A DNA stretch of 64,000 bases from Haladaptatus halobius (GCF_020618475.1 NZ_CP085341.1:124001-188000), one strand, 5' to 3'; counted from the first letter of the stretch, positions 25,038 through 34,214 are shown. Made by a program: numbers and translations. The notes: generated by a model not told the origin, from the letters alone.

Positions 25038-25166
25038 ATGTGCTTCCTTGGAATCAACGTTCATAAACGTGACTCGTACGTCACCGTGTTGGACAATGAG
25101 GAGGGAGCTGTCGTCAAAGAGGTTTACGTCAAGGCGGCGCTCAGTGGCCTGTCGCGGCCAGCGTGA
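25038..25166 (+). mobile_element. IS110-family transposase N-terminal remnant
   Basis: A 42-codon frame begins MCFLGINVHKRDSYVTVLDN, the DEDD-domain start of IS110-type transposases (the Asp expected in GIDVHK reads Asn), then EEGAVVKEVYVKAA before a premature TGA. The rest of the transposase (RuvC-like remainder and Tnp_1 domain) is absent. A dead element. Confidence 0.7.
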
Positions 25167-25535
25167 GCGATCACTTTATCATCTATGTGTCTCCCGCTGA
25201 TCAGCCGGCAGAATCCAATCCTTGATGGTGATTCTCTTCACTCTTCGGTCTGATCAACTTCTCACCTCAAGACCTATTTTCGTAAACGTAGTTTGTTGCG
25301 GTAGCAGGCTGTCATAGATGTCTAAATAAGCGCCGAACCCAGAAATTCAGGCGCCGAGCGCCTCTCGTCTTGACGGAGATGTCTCGATTCAAGATCGAAT
25401 CGAAATCCACCGAGACGTGCACTCACGCGCAACGAAAATCGTACATACTTGTCCCGAGAGTAGATGAATTATATCCTAATTGGAAAATAATATTATAATT
25501 GGTAGATGGGAAACTAGTGTTAATATACCTCGAAA
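25167..25535. other. Intergenic region
   Basis: No gene seen. Lies between the IS110 remnant and the flavin reductase gene; becomes AT-rich toward 25480-25535. I see no inverted repeat marking the right end of the IS. Confidence 0.4.
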
Positions 25536-26585
25536 CTATCCATAACTCTCCTTTTTGTAGTGGTTATCGGGCAGATTAAACTGCTCGACGACGTCGGAGA
25601 CGCTGTTGGCCATCGCACCGATGCCGCAGACGTACACCTCCATCGATGAGGGGTCGATACGTGCATTGATGTCGTAAACGGGCGTTTCCCGTACCCACCC
25701 GGCTATCTCCGCGGGCAGGCTATCCGCCGCTGTTTCCTGCTCGTCGAGATACTTGAGAAATGTCTGCTGGACGTATGCCGTCTCGCCAGCCCACTCAGAG
25801 AGATATTCTTCACGCGAGCACGTCGGCACGTAGTGGAAGTTTTCCCACTCTGCGGTATACTCGGAAAATTCCTCCCGGTAAGGAAGATGATCTTTCCAGG
25901 AAGAGCCTAGAAAGAGCCAAATATCCCGCTTTTCGCCATTGTATTCGTCGCGATTTTCTTCGAAGATATAGTCGATCATGCTCTTGAATGGCGCAACGCC
26001 CGTCCCCGTAGCGATAAAGATTACGTCGCGATCCGAGGGTGGCGTGAGGGTGAATTCATCGCCGAACGGTCCGCGGACGAATAGATCGTCACCGACGACC
26101 GTCTCGTCACAGAGAGTCGGCGTCAAGTGGCCACCAGGGACACGCCGGATACACAGGTCGACGTCCGTACTGTTTGGCGAACTAGCGATAGAGTAGACTC
26201 GAGGCTCCTCATCCTCGTAGCTGATGCGAACGTACTGGCCAGGGACGAATTCAAGTCCGTCCTCTGGCTCGAATTCCAGTTTGAGTAGCGACGGGAATGG
26301 GCGTTCGGCTCGCTCTTTCAGCGAACTAAGTCGGTCGCTTAGGTGTTCTTCACCCTGCTGTGAGAGCTCCGAGACGACAGTATTCCATGCTTCATCGTTA
26401 TCAGTCACGGAGCCGAGTTCTTCGATGTCGACGAAATCTATAAGCCAGTCGCGGTCTGCGTCCAGTACTTTTCTGATCTCACCCTCTCGGTTATGATCCA
26501 TCGCTGTCGTCTCAACGATGGAGGCGTGCTGGTCGATAATCTCCATAGTCTCGGCCTCCGCCGCGAGTGAACGGTCGGTTGGCAT
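25536..26585 (-). CDS. Ferredoxin/flavodoxin-NADP reductase-like protein with N-terminal extension
   Basis: A 349-residue protein. Residues 1-~95 are an acidic extension with no recognised domain (helical, contains MEIIDQHASIVE). Residues ~98-230 are the FAD domain (PGQYVRISY, RVYSIASSPN with R129-x-Y131-S132), and ~185-349 the NAD(P) domain (VIFIATGTGVAPFKS, then VYVCGIGAMANSV near the end). It is an FAD/NAD(P)-dependent electron-transfer enzyme; the acceptor is unknown. It is bracketed by IS110 remnants (25038 and 26615-26865), so it may have been carried or isolated by transposition. Confidence 0.82.
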   Translation of the reverse strand: MPTDRSLAAEAETMEIIDQHASIVETTAMDHNREGEIRKVLDADRDWLIDFVDIEELGSVTDNDEAWNTVVSELSQQGEEHLSDRLSSLKERAERPFPSLLKLEFEPEDGLEFVPGQYVRISYEDEEPRVYSIASSPNSTDVDLCIRRVPGGHLTPTLCDETVVGDDLFVRGPFGDEFTLTPPSDRDVIFIATGTGVAPFKSMIDYIFEENRDEYNGEKRDIWLFLGSSWKDHLPYREEFSEYTAEWENFHYVPTCSREEYLSEWAGETAYVQQTFLKYLDEQETAADSLPAEIAGWVRETPVYDINARIDPSSMEVYVCGIGAMANSVSDVVEQFNLPDNHYKKESYG

Positions 26586-26614
26586 GTGATTCGTATTATT
26601 TCGCCGAATCCGGG

Positions 26615-26865
26615 TTATTTCCTTCGGCCTTTTCGGTAGTATGACCCTCCTCGCCGCTTTTTTCGATGCTCGTTGAGGGTATCGGAGATCGTGAAGTAGT
26701 TGCCGGACGCCTCAAGGGCTGCTTCGCTTCCGGCGTACTTCCGAGCGATCTCTTGAGGTTCGCGTCACTCATGTGAACCGCTTCAACAAGCTCTCCTTCA
26801 ACATCGAACACAGCAATTTTCGTTTCTGTCTTGTAGGTATCGATACTCATGTAGTGATCAATCAT
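26615..26865 (-). pseudogene. IS110-family transposase remnant, frameshifted
   Basis: The frame from 26865 gives MSIDTYKTETKIAVFDVEGELVEAV and DANLK, the first strands of an IS110 DEDD domain; then one base is gained or lost and the next frame continues EIARKYAGSEAALEASGNYFT and ISDTLNEH, the next conserved segment. After that the sequence is unrelated. A decayed N-terminal piece, opposite in orientation to the remnant at 25038. Confidence 0.65.
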
Positions 26866-26919
26866 GACTTCCTCCTCCGGAGCGTCATCGCTACGGGATC
26901 GCAGCCTCGGCTGACCGGG

Positions 26920-27192
26920 TTAGCCCCCTCCTCGTCCGTCATCTTGTTCCTCCTCAATTTCTTCTGCCGCTTCCACCGTCTCTTCGTCCATATCATCGTC
27001 CCCTCCCACTCCGGGGGCGTCGAATAGCGAACGAAGCTCCGCAAGAGTCTCCGCGGACGAAGATTCGTCTTCTTCATCCTCCTCACTTACCGCCTCGGTC
27101 TCGTTGCTTTCCCCTTCCTCCTTGCTTCTTCCTTCGGACGTTTCCTCACAGAAACCGAAGGATGGTAACACTATCAACAGCAGGTGGGTCAC
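26920..27192 (-). CDS. Very acidic hypothetical protein
   Basis: A 90-residue frame with a short hydrophobic start (THLLLIVLPSFGF) followed by ~70 residues dominated by Glu/Asp (EEDEEDESSSAETLAELRSLFDAPG, GGDDDMDEETVEAAEEIEEE). The acidity is haloarchaea-like, but the gene has no recognised domain and may be an internal piece of a longer protein. It lies next to the IS110 remnant. Weak support. Confidence 0.35.
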   Translation of the reverse strand: MTHLLLIVLPSFGFCEETSEGRSKEEGESNETEAVSEEDEEDESSSAETLAELRSLFDAPGVGGDDDMDEETVEAAEEIEEEQDDGRGGG

Positions 27193-27551
27193 AATACATC
27201 GAATTAGGGATGATAGCCAGGGAGATTCGGAAAGATACTGTTGTGTGATGACAGTGACGATGAAATCTACATGGCAACACTACCGTCCGATAAGTTCTCT
27301 ACATTAGAGATAACTTTGAAATATATATTTCTAAAAAAGTTTAAACTATGTTTTCCGAACTAAAATAATACATAAACTGCCAGAAATCCTCAGTCAGATG
27401 CTAAACTGCGTACTCTTCGAGTTCTATTGTCTGTTTCTCGCGTATGTGCTAGCGGATTGCCCTTCTGAGACCGCCACATCATCCGGTTCTGGACAGTACC
27501 TGCCTGTGGACTACCATGTGTTCTATTATCCATCAAGCTCAAAATTAGGCT
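27193..27551. other. AT-rich intergenic region
   Basis: No gene. AT-rich, with TATA-like runs (aaatatatatttc near 27318-27330). Separates the acidic protein and the DUF389 gene and probably contains the latter's promoter. Confidence 0.4.
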
Positions 27552-28850
27552 GTGCGCTCAATTAAAATTCGAGTTCCAGCAGAGAAGCAGGCGGCCGTTT
27601 TGGAGATACTTGATGACGAGGGGATCGATTTCGATATTACAACAGAGATAAGCAACCGCAACTATGCAGCCGTGGTCTCTTTTCCACTGCCAACAAACGC
27701 GGTTGAACCCGTTCTCGATCGTCTTCGCGAGAATGGCGGTCTCGACGAAGATACCTATATGATCATCGTTGATGCAGAAACCGTCATCGCACCACATTTC
27801 GAGTCTCTTAAAGAGCGCTATGCTGCAGAAACTCCGGGTGAAGGGCGTATTGCTCGTGAAGAATTGTACACGAGGGCCAACAATCTAGTGCCTGACTTCG
27901 GAACCTATCTCATTATGACGATCATCAGTGCGGTCGTTGCGGCCATCGGTCTACTGGTGAATTCCCCCGCGATTGTCGTTGGTTCGATGGTTATCGCTCC
28001 GTTGCTTGGCCCGGCGATGGAGACAAGCGTAGGTACCGTAACGAGCGATCGAGAGATGTTTTTTCATGGCTTAAAACTCCAGCTGATTGGCTTCGCAGTC
28101 GCAATCATAAGTGCCATCTTAATCAGTCTACTCGTTAAGACGACAGCTCTCCTTCCGTCTGGGGTTAACGTCGTCGAGCTTAGTCAAGTCAAAGGCCGTC
28201 TCTCTCCCGATTTCTTATCACTCATTGTCGCTCTCGGCGCAGGTATCGCGGGCGCGTTATCGCTTTCGACTGGCGTATCAACTGCGCTCGTCGGCGTGAT
28301 GATTGCCGCTGCACTTATTCCGCCGATAGCGCTCGTTGGGATTGGTATCGCGTGGGGCCTTCCAGTGGTTGTATTTGGATCTAGCATCCTTGTCCTAGTC
28401 AACGTTCTTTCAATTAATTTGGCTGCGCTTTTAGTTCTCTGGTATCAAGGATATCGACCGGAACAATGGTTTAAGCGATCGGAAGCGCAGTATGAAACAA
28501 TTAAACACATATTGATTCTCTTTCTTGGGATTGTCATTCTCTCGGTGGTTCTCGCGAATGTCACATATTCCACTGCCCAGAGCGCTCAATTTGAGCAAAA
28601 AGCTAATGCTGAAATTACCGCACTTCTTCATTCACCTGAACATAAACAACTTACACTGCTTAATATGCAAGTTGAATATGGTGGCAAGTTTCCCTTTCAG
28701 CATGCAAATCGAATTATTGTCACAGTTGGACACCCTCCCGGAACATCCTACCCCAATCTTGCCACACAAATTGATCGCCGAGTGAGCAACGCAACAGGTC
28801 AAGATATCGCTGTCCAAGTACGGTTTGTCGAGATCGATAACACTGATTGA
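27552..28850 (+). CDS. DUF389 (TIGR00341-type) membrane protein
   Basis: A 432-residue protein. Residues 1-~100 form a soluble ferredoxin-like domain (IKIRVPAEKQAAVLEILDDEG, YAAVVSFPLPTNAVEPVL). Residues ~115-330 have six or more helices with the DUF389 signature (IVVGSMVIAPLLGPAME, LSTGVSTALVGVMIAAALIPP). The rest is an extracytoplasmic domain. DUF389 proteins are widespread, of unknown function, sometimes proposed transporters. Starts with GTG at 27552. A CBS-domain remnant overlaps its stop. Confidence 0.85.
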   Translation: MRSIKIRVPAEKQAAVLEILDDEGIDFDITTEISNRNYAAVVSFPLPTNAVEPVLDRLRENGGLDEDTYMIIVDAETVIAPHFESLKERYAAETPGEGRIAREELYTRANNLVPDFGTYLIMTIISAVVAAIGLLVNSPAIVVGSMVIAPLLGPAMETSVGTVTSDREMFFHGLKLQLIGFAVAIISAILISLLVKTTALLPSGVNVVELSQVKGRLSPDFLSLIVALGAGIAGALSLSTGVSTALVGVMIAAALIPPIALVGIGIAWGLPVVVFGSSILVLVNVLSINLAALLVLWYQGYRPEQWFKRSEAQYETIKHILILFLGIVILSVVLANVTYSTAQSAQFEQKANAEITALLHSPEHKQLTLLNMQVEYGGKFPFQHANRIIVTVGHPPGTSYPNLATQIDRRVSNATGQDIAVQVRFVEIDNTD

Positions 28851-29122
28851 GCACGCTTCTCTATCCAGTAGTTTTCAAATCGTGCATGAAGAAGGGCAGA
28901 ATCGAACTTGAAGCAAGTTTTGGTTCTAATGAGTCACCTATAGAAGTCATCGAACTTTCGCAAACAATCGGCGACCACGGCGTTCGTCGAATCCTTATTG
29001 TCGACGAGAATGACAACCTCACCGGTATCGTGACACTCGATGATATCATTGCAACCATCGGCGAACAGCTCGATAATATCGTGGACACGATCGAAGTGCC
29101 GTCGCCAGATTATAGTCCCTAG
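28847..29122 (+). CDS. CBS-domain protein fragment
   Basis: A 91-residue frame whose last ~60 residues are a CBS half: VIELSQTIGDHGVRRILIVDENDNLTGIVTLDDIIATIG. A functional CBS pair needs two; only one is present, and the sequence before it (MKKGRIELEASFGSNES) does not look like the missing repeat, so the gene is likely truncated. The start overlaps the DUF389 stop (TTG at 28847) or is the ATG at 28886. Possibly expressed with the DUF389 gene. Confidence 0.55.
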   Translation: MSTLLYPVVFKSCMKKGRIELEASFGSNESPIEVIELSQTIGDHGVRRILIVDENDNLTGIVTLDDIIATIGEQLDNIVDTIEVPSPDYSP

Positions 29123-29337
29123 GCCGCATAATGATTCACTGTGTGAGAGAATGGACTATCGGGTCAATAATCATGGATTCGTTGGATAGCTCTGCGGAAG
29201 GTGTAGAGGCCTGTGAAATAAGAGTATGGCATAACAATCAAAAAAACAGCGTCAAATCAGGAGTGGCCGATCGCGCTCTCGACGATCATCCCTCTACCAC
29301 GCGACGGTCGGAGTTGCAATCCGGCGATTGGAACGGC

Positions 29338-30711
29338 TCAATCGTCCGTTGACTGCACCCATATTGTCTTTTTATTTGTGAACTCGCGGATGCCGTGGCG
29401 GGCGAGTTCACGGCCATAGCCCGAATCCTTTACGCCGCCGAAGGGGAGTCTTGGATCCGATTTCACGAGTTGGTTGACATAGGTCATACCCGCGTCGAAT
29501 TCGTGGGCGACGCGCTCGCCGCGATCCAAATCCTCTGTCCAGACCGAGGCACCGAGTCCGTAGTCGATGTCGTTGGCGAGTTCAATTGCCTCTGCTTCAC
29601 CACTGACCGCGAATACTGCGGCCGACGGCCCGAAGACCTCCTCACAGGCCGAAGCAGAATCGTGGGGTACATCGGTCAGTACTGTCGGTGGATAATAAAA
29701 GCCGTCGCGGTCGAGCGGCTTGCCACCAAGATCACAGGTTGCGCCGTCCTTGATCGTGGCCTGTACTTGATCATGGAGGTCTTCCATCAAATCCCTGCGG
29801 GCCTGCGGCCCGACGTCGGTGTCTTCGTCCATTGGGTCGCCGACGGTAAGCGCGTCCATTTCCTTGGTGAATCGATCCAAAAACTTGTCATAGATCGCCT
29901 CGTGGACGATGAAACGCTTTGCCGCAATGCACGATTGGCCATTGTTCTGACACCGTGCCTGTGCACCGACTTTGGCGGCAGTCTCGATATCGGCGTCGTC
30001 GAGCACCACGAATGGGTCGTTGCCGCCGAGTTCGAGCACCGACTTCTTGATTTCGCTGCCCGCCGTTTCGGCGACCGCCCGGCCCGCGCCTTCACTCCCG
30101 GTAAGCGTCACTGCCGCGAGTCGATAGTCGCGAATGATGTCCTCTACCTGATCGGAGTGAATCATGAGTGACTGGAAGACACCCTCAGGGTAGCCCGCCT
30201 CCAGCAGCACGTCCTCAATAGCTTGGGCAGTGCCAGGGACGTTTGAGGCGTGTTTCAGTAATCCTACGTTGCCGGCGGTGAGATGAGGTGCAATAAAGCG
30301 AAAAACCTGCCACATCGGGAAGTTCCACGGCATGATGGCGAGGACGGGACCGAGCGGCTCGTAGGAGACGTAGGTCTTCGTTTCGGGTGCGCTCCCGATT
30401 AGCTCGTTCTGAAGAAACTCGTCGGCGCGTTCCTCGTAGTATTCACATGCCCACACGCACTTTTCGATCTCGGAAACGGCTCCGGCGATTGGTTTACCCA
30501 TCTCCCGTGTCATCAGTTCGGCGTACTCCTGTTTGTTTTCGCGGAGTACATCTGCCGCGTTCCCGATGAGTTGTTGACGTTCGCCGATTGAGGTCTCACG
30601 CCAGGCCTCGAAGGTTTCACTCGCTGTATCAAGTGCGGCGTCAATATCTTCCTCGGTGTCGTCCTCGATCGGTTCTAGCGCGTTACCGGTAGCTGGATTC
30701 GTGCGATCCAT
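29338..30711 (-). CDS. NAD(P)-dependent succinate-semialdehyde-type aldehyde dehydrogenase
   Basis: A 457-residue aldehyde dehydrogenase. Seen: MPWNFP (Asn130), LTGSEGAGRAVAE (NAD-binding, ~203-215), LELGGNDPF (Glu227), catalytic Cys261 in NNGQSCIAAKR, and CEEVFGPSAAVF. The length and motifs fit the short succinate-semialdehyde dehydrogenase group (GabD-like), which oxidises succinate semialdehyde or related aldehydes in the cytoplasm; exact substrate not certain. GC-rich and intact, with a stop close to the edge of a gene-poor stretch. Confidence 0.85.
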   Translation of the reverse strand: MDRTNPATGNALEPIEDDTEEDIDAALDTASETFEAWRETSIGERQQLIGNAADVLRENKQEYAELMTREMGKPIAGAVSEIEKCVWACEYYEERADEFLQNELIGSAPETKTYVSYEPLGPVLAIMPWNFPMWQVFRFIAPHLTAGNVGLLKHASNVPGTAQAIEDVLLEAGYPEGVFQSLMIHSDQVEDIIRDYRLAAVTLTGSEGAGRAVAETAGSEIKKSVLELGGNDPFVVLDDADIETAAKVGAQARCQNNGQSCIAAKRFIVHEAIYDKFLDRFTKEMDALTVGDPMDEDTDVGPQARRDLMEDLHDQVQATIKDGATCDLGGKPLDRDGFYYPPTVLTDVPHDSASACEEVFGPSAAVFAVSGEAEAIELANDIDYGLGASVWTEDLDRGERVAHEFDAGMTYVNQLVKSDPRLPFGGVKDSGYGRELARHGIREFTNKKTIWVQSTDD

Positions 30712-30778
30712 ATCATCTAATAGGCCAGCAAGCCAATTAGTAACTCTGGCCTGCTAGGATGTTTCGCCGTTAATACGG

Positions 30779-31042
30779 TCACTCTTCGACGCTGAATCTG
30801 TATTCTGCGAGGAGTTCGAGGAGGCGGTCTGTGTGGTGGCCCCGCAACTCGATGCGACCATCATCAACGGTTCCGATGGCGAAGTGGCTCTTCAGGTTCG
30901 AGGCAAGATTCGAAACGTCAAATGTCGACGGGTCGAAATCCTCGATGATCGTGATGGCCTTACCGCAGCGTCGCTCGTCGATTCGAATCGAGATGCCCTG
31001 CTCGGATCATTCGAGGTCGTCATCGATATCAGGGTCGCCGAA
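30779..31042 (-). pseudogene. SUI1-type translation initiation factor remnant
   Basis: Codons before the TGA at 30779-30781 read RIDERRCGKAITIIEDFDPSTFD, NLASNLKSHFAIG, TVDDGRIELRGHHTDRLLE, which is the core of a SUI1/eIF1-like domain. Upstream in the same frame is GDPDIDDDLE followed by an in-frame TGA, and then no start. The genome is expected to have a functional copy elsewhere. A dead copy. Confidence 0.7.
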
Positions 31043-31154
31043 CTAGCTGGTACTCGAGCTAAATCGTCCTGTGATACACGGATAGATAGATGTTCCGGGC
31101 ATAAACCGCTGCGGACAGCGACTATTTAGGTATACACACTTAATCTGGGTTGCA

Positions 31155-32537
31155 ATGGCAGACTTCGACCTTATCGTTTTCGGCGGTGGCACCGGCAACA
31201 CAGTCGCTTCGGCGGCAGCCGCTGAGGGTCTCGACACTGCACTCATCGAGAAAGGACCAATTGGTGGACTGTGTCTCAATCGAGGTTGTAACCCTTCAAA
31301 AATGCTTATCCAGCACGCGAACGTCGTCAATCGAATCCGGAGAGCTGGCGAATTCGGCATCGATGCGCGTATCGATGACATCCGCTTCGGCGAGTTCGTC
31401 CGCGAGGTGAACAACGAACTTGCCGAGGCCGCGAGCACGAAGGCAGACACCAAGCGTAAGCAAGAAAACCTCACACTCTTTCAAGAAGAGGCGCGGTTCG
31501 TTGACGACTACACCATCGAACTCGTGGACACAGGAGAATCCCACACCGCTGAAAGGGTGGTCATCGCGGCAGGAAGCATACCTGTGATTCCCAGCGCAAT
31601 CGACGGACTCGATAATGTGGATTTCCTCACCAGCACCGACGCCATCCGAGTCGAAGAATGCCCGGACAGACTCGTGATTCTCGGGGGAGGCTACATCGCG
31701 GCGGAACTCGGCTACTACTTCGAGTCCTTTGGGACTGACGTGGTGCTCATCGAAATGGAAGATTCCCTAGTGCCTCGCGAGGACAGCGAGGTTGCGGACG
31801 CCTTCACCGACATGGCAAGCGAACGCCACGAGATCTATACCGGGTATCGAGCATCGGAGACCGCAGAATCGGGCGGTGAAATCACCGTGACCGCTGAATC
31901 TAAGGATGGCGACGAAATTGAGGTGGATGGCGACGAGTTATTGGTAGCGCTCGGCCGCCGCCCCAATACAGACGGAATCAATCTAGAGGCGACGAACGTT
32001 TCCACTACTGATGCGGGATTCATCGAGACTGACACCCAATTGCGAACGAATGTCGAGAACATCTGGGCAATGGGCGACATCGCCGACAATGGGATGTTCA
32101 AACACTCCGGCGACTACGAAGGTGAAATCGTCATCGACAACGTTGCGCGCGAGAAGGGTCGAGAAGCCAATTTCACCGCGCTCCCACACGCCGTCTTCAC
32201 TGACCCTCAAATCGGCGCGGTTGGCGAGACTGAATCGGCGCTTGAAGACACTGGTAAGGAGTATGTCGTCGGACATGCCGAATTCACCGACACTGCAATG
32301 AGCCGCGCACTGAAGCTCGACCACGGGTTCGTCAAGGTACTTGCGGATCCCGAAAGCCGCGAGATTCTCGGCTGTCACATCATTGGCCACGAGGCGTCGA
32401 TGTTGATCCACGAGGTTACTCCAGCTGTTCGCTCCGGTGTAACGGTCGATGAGCTCAGGAACACCCTTATCCACGCTCATCCTTCGATGAACAAAGTGGT
32501 CATGAAAGCCTGTCAGGATGTGCCACAGACCGAGTAA
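31155..32537 (+). CDS. Dihydrolipoamide-dehydrogenase-like flavoprotein
   Basis: A 460-residue pyridine nucleotide-disulfide oxidoreductase. FAD motif VFGGGTGNTVAS (residues ~8-19), redox disulfide GGLCLNRGCNPSK (Cys40, Cys45), NAD site VILGGGYIAAELG, FAD site AMGDIADNG, and C-terminal dimer region IHAHPSMNKVV (His442). The base partner of that His in classical Lpd is Glu five residues on; here it is Lys447. The rest is intact. So it probably oxidises or reduces a related disulfide or quinone rather than lipoamide. Not beside a dehydrogenase complex operon. Confidence 0.85.
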   Translation: MADFDLIVFGGGTGNTVASAAAAEGLDTALIEKGPIGGLCLNRGCNPSKMLIQHANVVNRIRRAGEFGIDARIDDIRFGEFVREVNNELAEAASTKADTKRKQENLTLFQEEARFVDDYTIELVDTGESHTAERVVIAAGSIPVIPSAIDGLDNVDFLTSTDAIRVEECPDRLVILGGGYIAAELGYYFESFGTDVVLIEMEDSLVPREDSEVADAFTDMASERHEIYTGYRASETAESGGEITVTAESKDGDEIEVDGDELLVALGRRPNTDGINLEATNVSTTDAGFIETDTQLRTNVENIWAMGDIADNGMFKHSGDYEGEIVIDNVAREKGREANFTALPHAVFTDPQIGAVGETESALEDTGKEYVVGHAEFTDTAMSRALKLDHGFVKVLADPESREILGCHIIGHEASMLIHEVTPAVRSGVTVDELRNTLIHAHPSMNKVVMKACQDVPQTE

Positions 32538-32963
32538 ATCCAATAAATGAGATCCATTGAGGATCGGTATTAACATCGGACGACCCTATATTCTCGCGAT
32601 GCTTAATGACATCAATCTTCGTTTCACCTCGTTGCCGGCGACACTGAGAACTAAGCAAGGCTTTCCGCTTACACCCCCAACATGCAAGATTCGCCGTCTC
32701 GAACATCTCGGTGAGCAGTTCTTGGGTGAGCAGGGATACTAAAACCACTGTACTGTTCACTTCTCAAACTAGCCTCACTATACAGTGCTCCTCATACCTA
32801 GCTGTACTTTATATTTAATATGCTAACCAATAATCTGGCCATAGCAGCACCGACTTTCTCGTTTCTATTGGTCAAATCCATCGTTTTCCACTTTGTGCGT
32901 TACTATCTTGTAAATATGTTTCTGAACGGTTATTTATAAATAGGGAGCCGAGTACTCGATTCG
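32538..32963. other. AT-rich intergenic region between convergent genes
   Basis: No gene recognised. AT-rich in its right half (ctttatatttaatatgc near 32809, and ttatttataaatag near 32930). Terminators for both convergent neighbours are expected here. Confidence 0.4.
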
Positions 32964-33302
32964 CTATGGTCGCATGTAGGCATATCCTTCGTTTTCCAGC
33001 CGTGTCACTTCGACAGCACCCTCTGGGACGGTTTCCACGCCCCCAATGAGGTCGGATTCGTTGAGATCCATCATGTCGAGGGTATTACTACAGGCCCTGA
33101 ACGAAACGCCCTCGTCCAGTAGTGATCGCACCTGCTCTGTGCTGTCCCCATCGGGTGTGACCGCTTTGATTCCCTCTGATTGGATGACGACTGCGACGTC
33201 GTCAATGGTGCCACTCTCGTCGTCGAGGAGGTTTTGAGCGATAGCGAGTGCGGTTTCTTGTTCGGTTTCATCTCCCGAGATGAGGTGAATAACACTTTGC
33301 AT
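32964..33302 (-). CDS. DsrE-family sulfur-transfer protein
   Basis: A 112-residue protein of the DsrE/YchN fold: MQSVIHLISGDETEQETALAIAQNLL, VAVVIQSEGIKAVTPDG, VRSLLDEGVSFRACSNTLDMMDL. The conserved Cys in FRACSNTL (~residue 81) is the sulfur-relay Cys in this family. Start chosen at MQSVI because upstream codons are not of this type. Function is probably sulfur handling or an adaptor role. Divergent from the DUF7127 gene. Confidence 0.82.
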   Translation of the reverse strand: MQSVIHLISGDETEQETALAIAQNLLDDESGTIDDVAVVIQSEGIKAVTPDGDSTEQVRSLLDEGVSFRACSNTLDMMDLNESDLIGGVETVPEGAVEVTRLENEGYAYMRP

Positions 33303-33482
33303 GCAACAGGAAGACAACCCATAGGTTAATAATACCTGTTGCCCGCCAGCGAGTGTAGTAGCCAGATCGTACACGCGAATGCTGTAAATAACTGCTGTCA
33401 GAGCCCCGTGATTCCGTCCAGGCGCACAGTCTTGCAGACACCACATGAGATAGAAGATCTGGCCAGGAGTCAAGATAGTATT

Positions 33483-33689
33483 ATGATTCGCAAACACGAG
33501 TACGATGATGAGAATATTCTTGCTGTGGATTTTGGACTAAACACGGGTGAGATCTCACTTTATATTGTTGCCAGCACTGCAATCATCAATATTGACGGTG
33601 AGCAATTTGAATTCGAAGTGCCGGCTGACGCAGACGAGATCATTATCAATGACGGTATACCCACCATTAAACAAACTGTCCAACAATAG
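33483..33689 (+). CDS. DUF7127 small protein
   Basis: A 68-residue protein: MIRKHEYDDENILAVDFGLN, YIVASTAIINIDGEQFEFEV, DAEIIINDGIPTIK. The beta-rich Hsp20-like pattern with DGEQxEFEVP and a final INDGIPTI strand fits haloarchaeal DUF7127. Starts at ATG 33483; the open frame upstream is unlikely. Alone on its strand, with a 180-base gap to the divergent DsrE gene. Confidence 0.75.
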   Translation: MIRKHEYDDENILAVDFGLNTGEISLYIVASTAIINIDGEQFEFEVPADADEIIINDGIPTIKQTVQQ

Positions 33690-33910
33690 TGAATCGCTAT
33701 CTTCGGTATCGATCACGCGCCCCTCAACCGACAACCGTACTATGCCTGATTTATTCATACTGCCAAGTAGCGACAGAGAGCCAATAAACCAGAGAGCCGC
33801 ATAGTAGAGCCTACAGCCTACAAGTGACTGCTTATGCTCCATCTCATCCACTCTGTCAAAATCGGAGGTTAATTCAGCAAAAGTGCTGATTTGGAAGAGG
33901 TGAGTAGTTC

Positions 33911-33984
33911 GAACGGACGAAATTTGCTTCCCCGAGGGCAGGGACTGATCCGATTCCACTTCCGCTTATGATTTAGGCAGCAGT
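33911..33984 (+). repeat. Dispersed short repeat, copy b
   Basis: Full copy: GAACGGACGAAATTTGCTTC, then a CGAGGGC segment, then GATTCCACTTCCGCTTATG and AGGCAGCAGT. Aligns with 40386-40460 at most positions over the first ~58 bases. Confidence 0.6.
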
Positions 33985-34195
33985 GCACCATAACCACGGC
34001 TCACGCCACCGCTTCGTCAGGATTAGATGCCAGTAGTCGGGTTCAGCACAGTGGATTCAACTTTTAAGTAATAATAGAGTTAGATTAAATATGGTGAAAG
34101 AGAAACTATCAGATACAGTGTATCGATAGTCGTTAGCACGCGCACCTGATGCTGTTATCCGGTGCAGAATTATTAGATGAAAACGAGAACGAGAG

Positions 34196-34214
34196 GCAGT
34201 ACTATATATACTGC
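34196..34214. promoter_or_regulatory. Palindrome over TATA box, NicO upstream
   Basis: GCAGTA-ctatata-TACTGC: perfect 6-bp arms around an AT core that itself looks like a TATA box. It lies 62 bases before the NicO-like gene start, as expected for a repressor site overlapping the promoter. Confidence 0.4.

Noticed and set aside
29395..30171. 258-codon plus-strand open frame
   Set aside because: Antisense of the aldehyde dehydrogenase gene, with no family features.
33555..33959. 134-codon minus-strand frame
   Set aside because: Overlaps the DUF7127 gene antisense; composition unconvincing.
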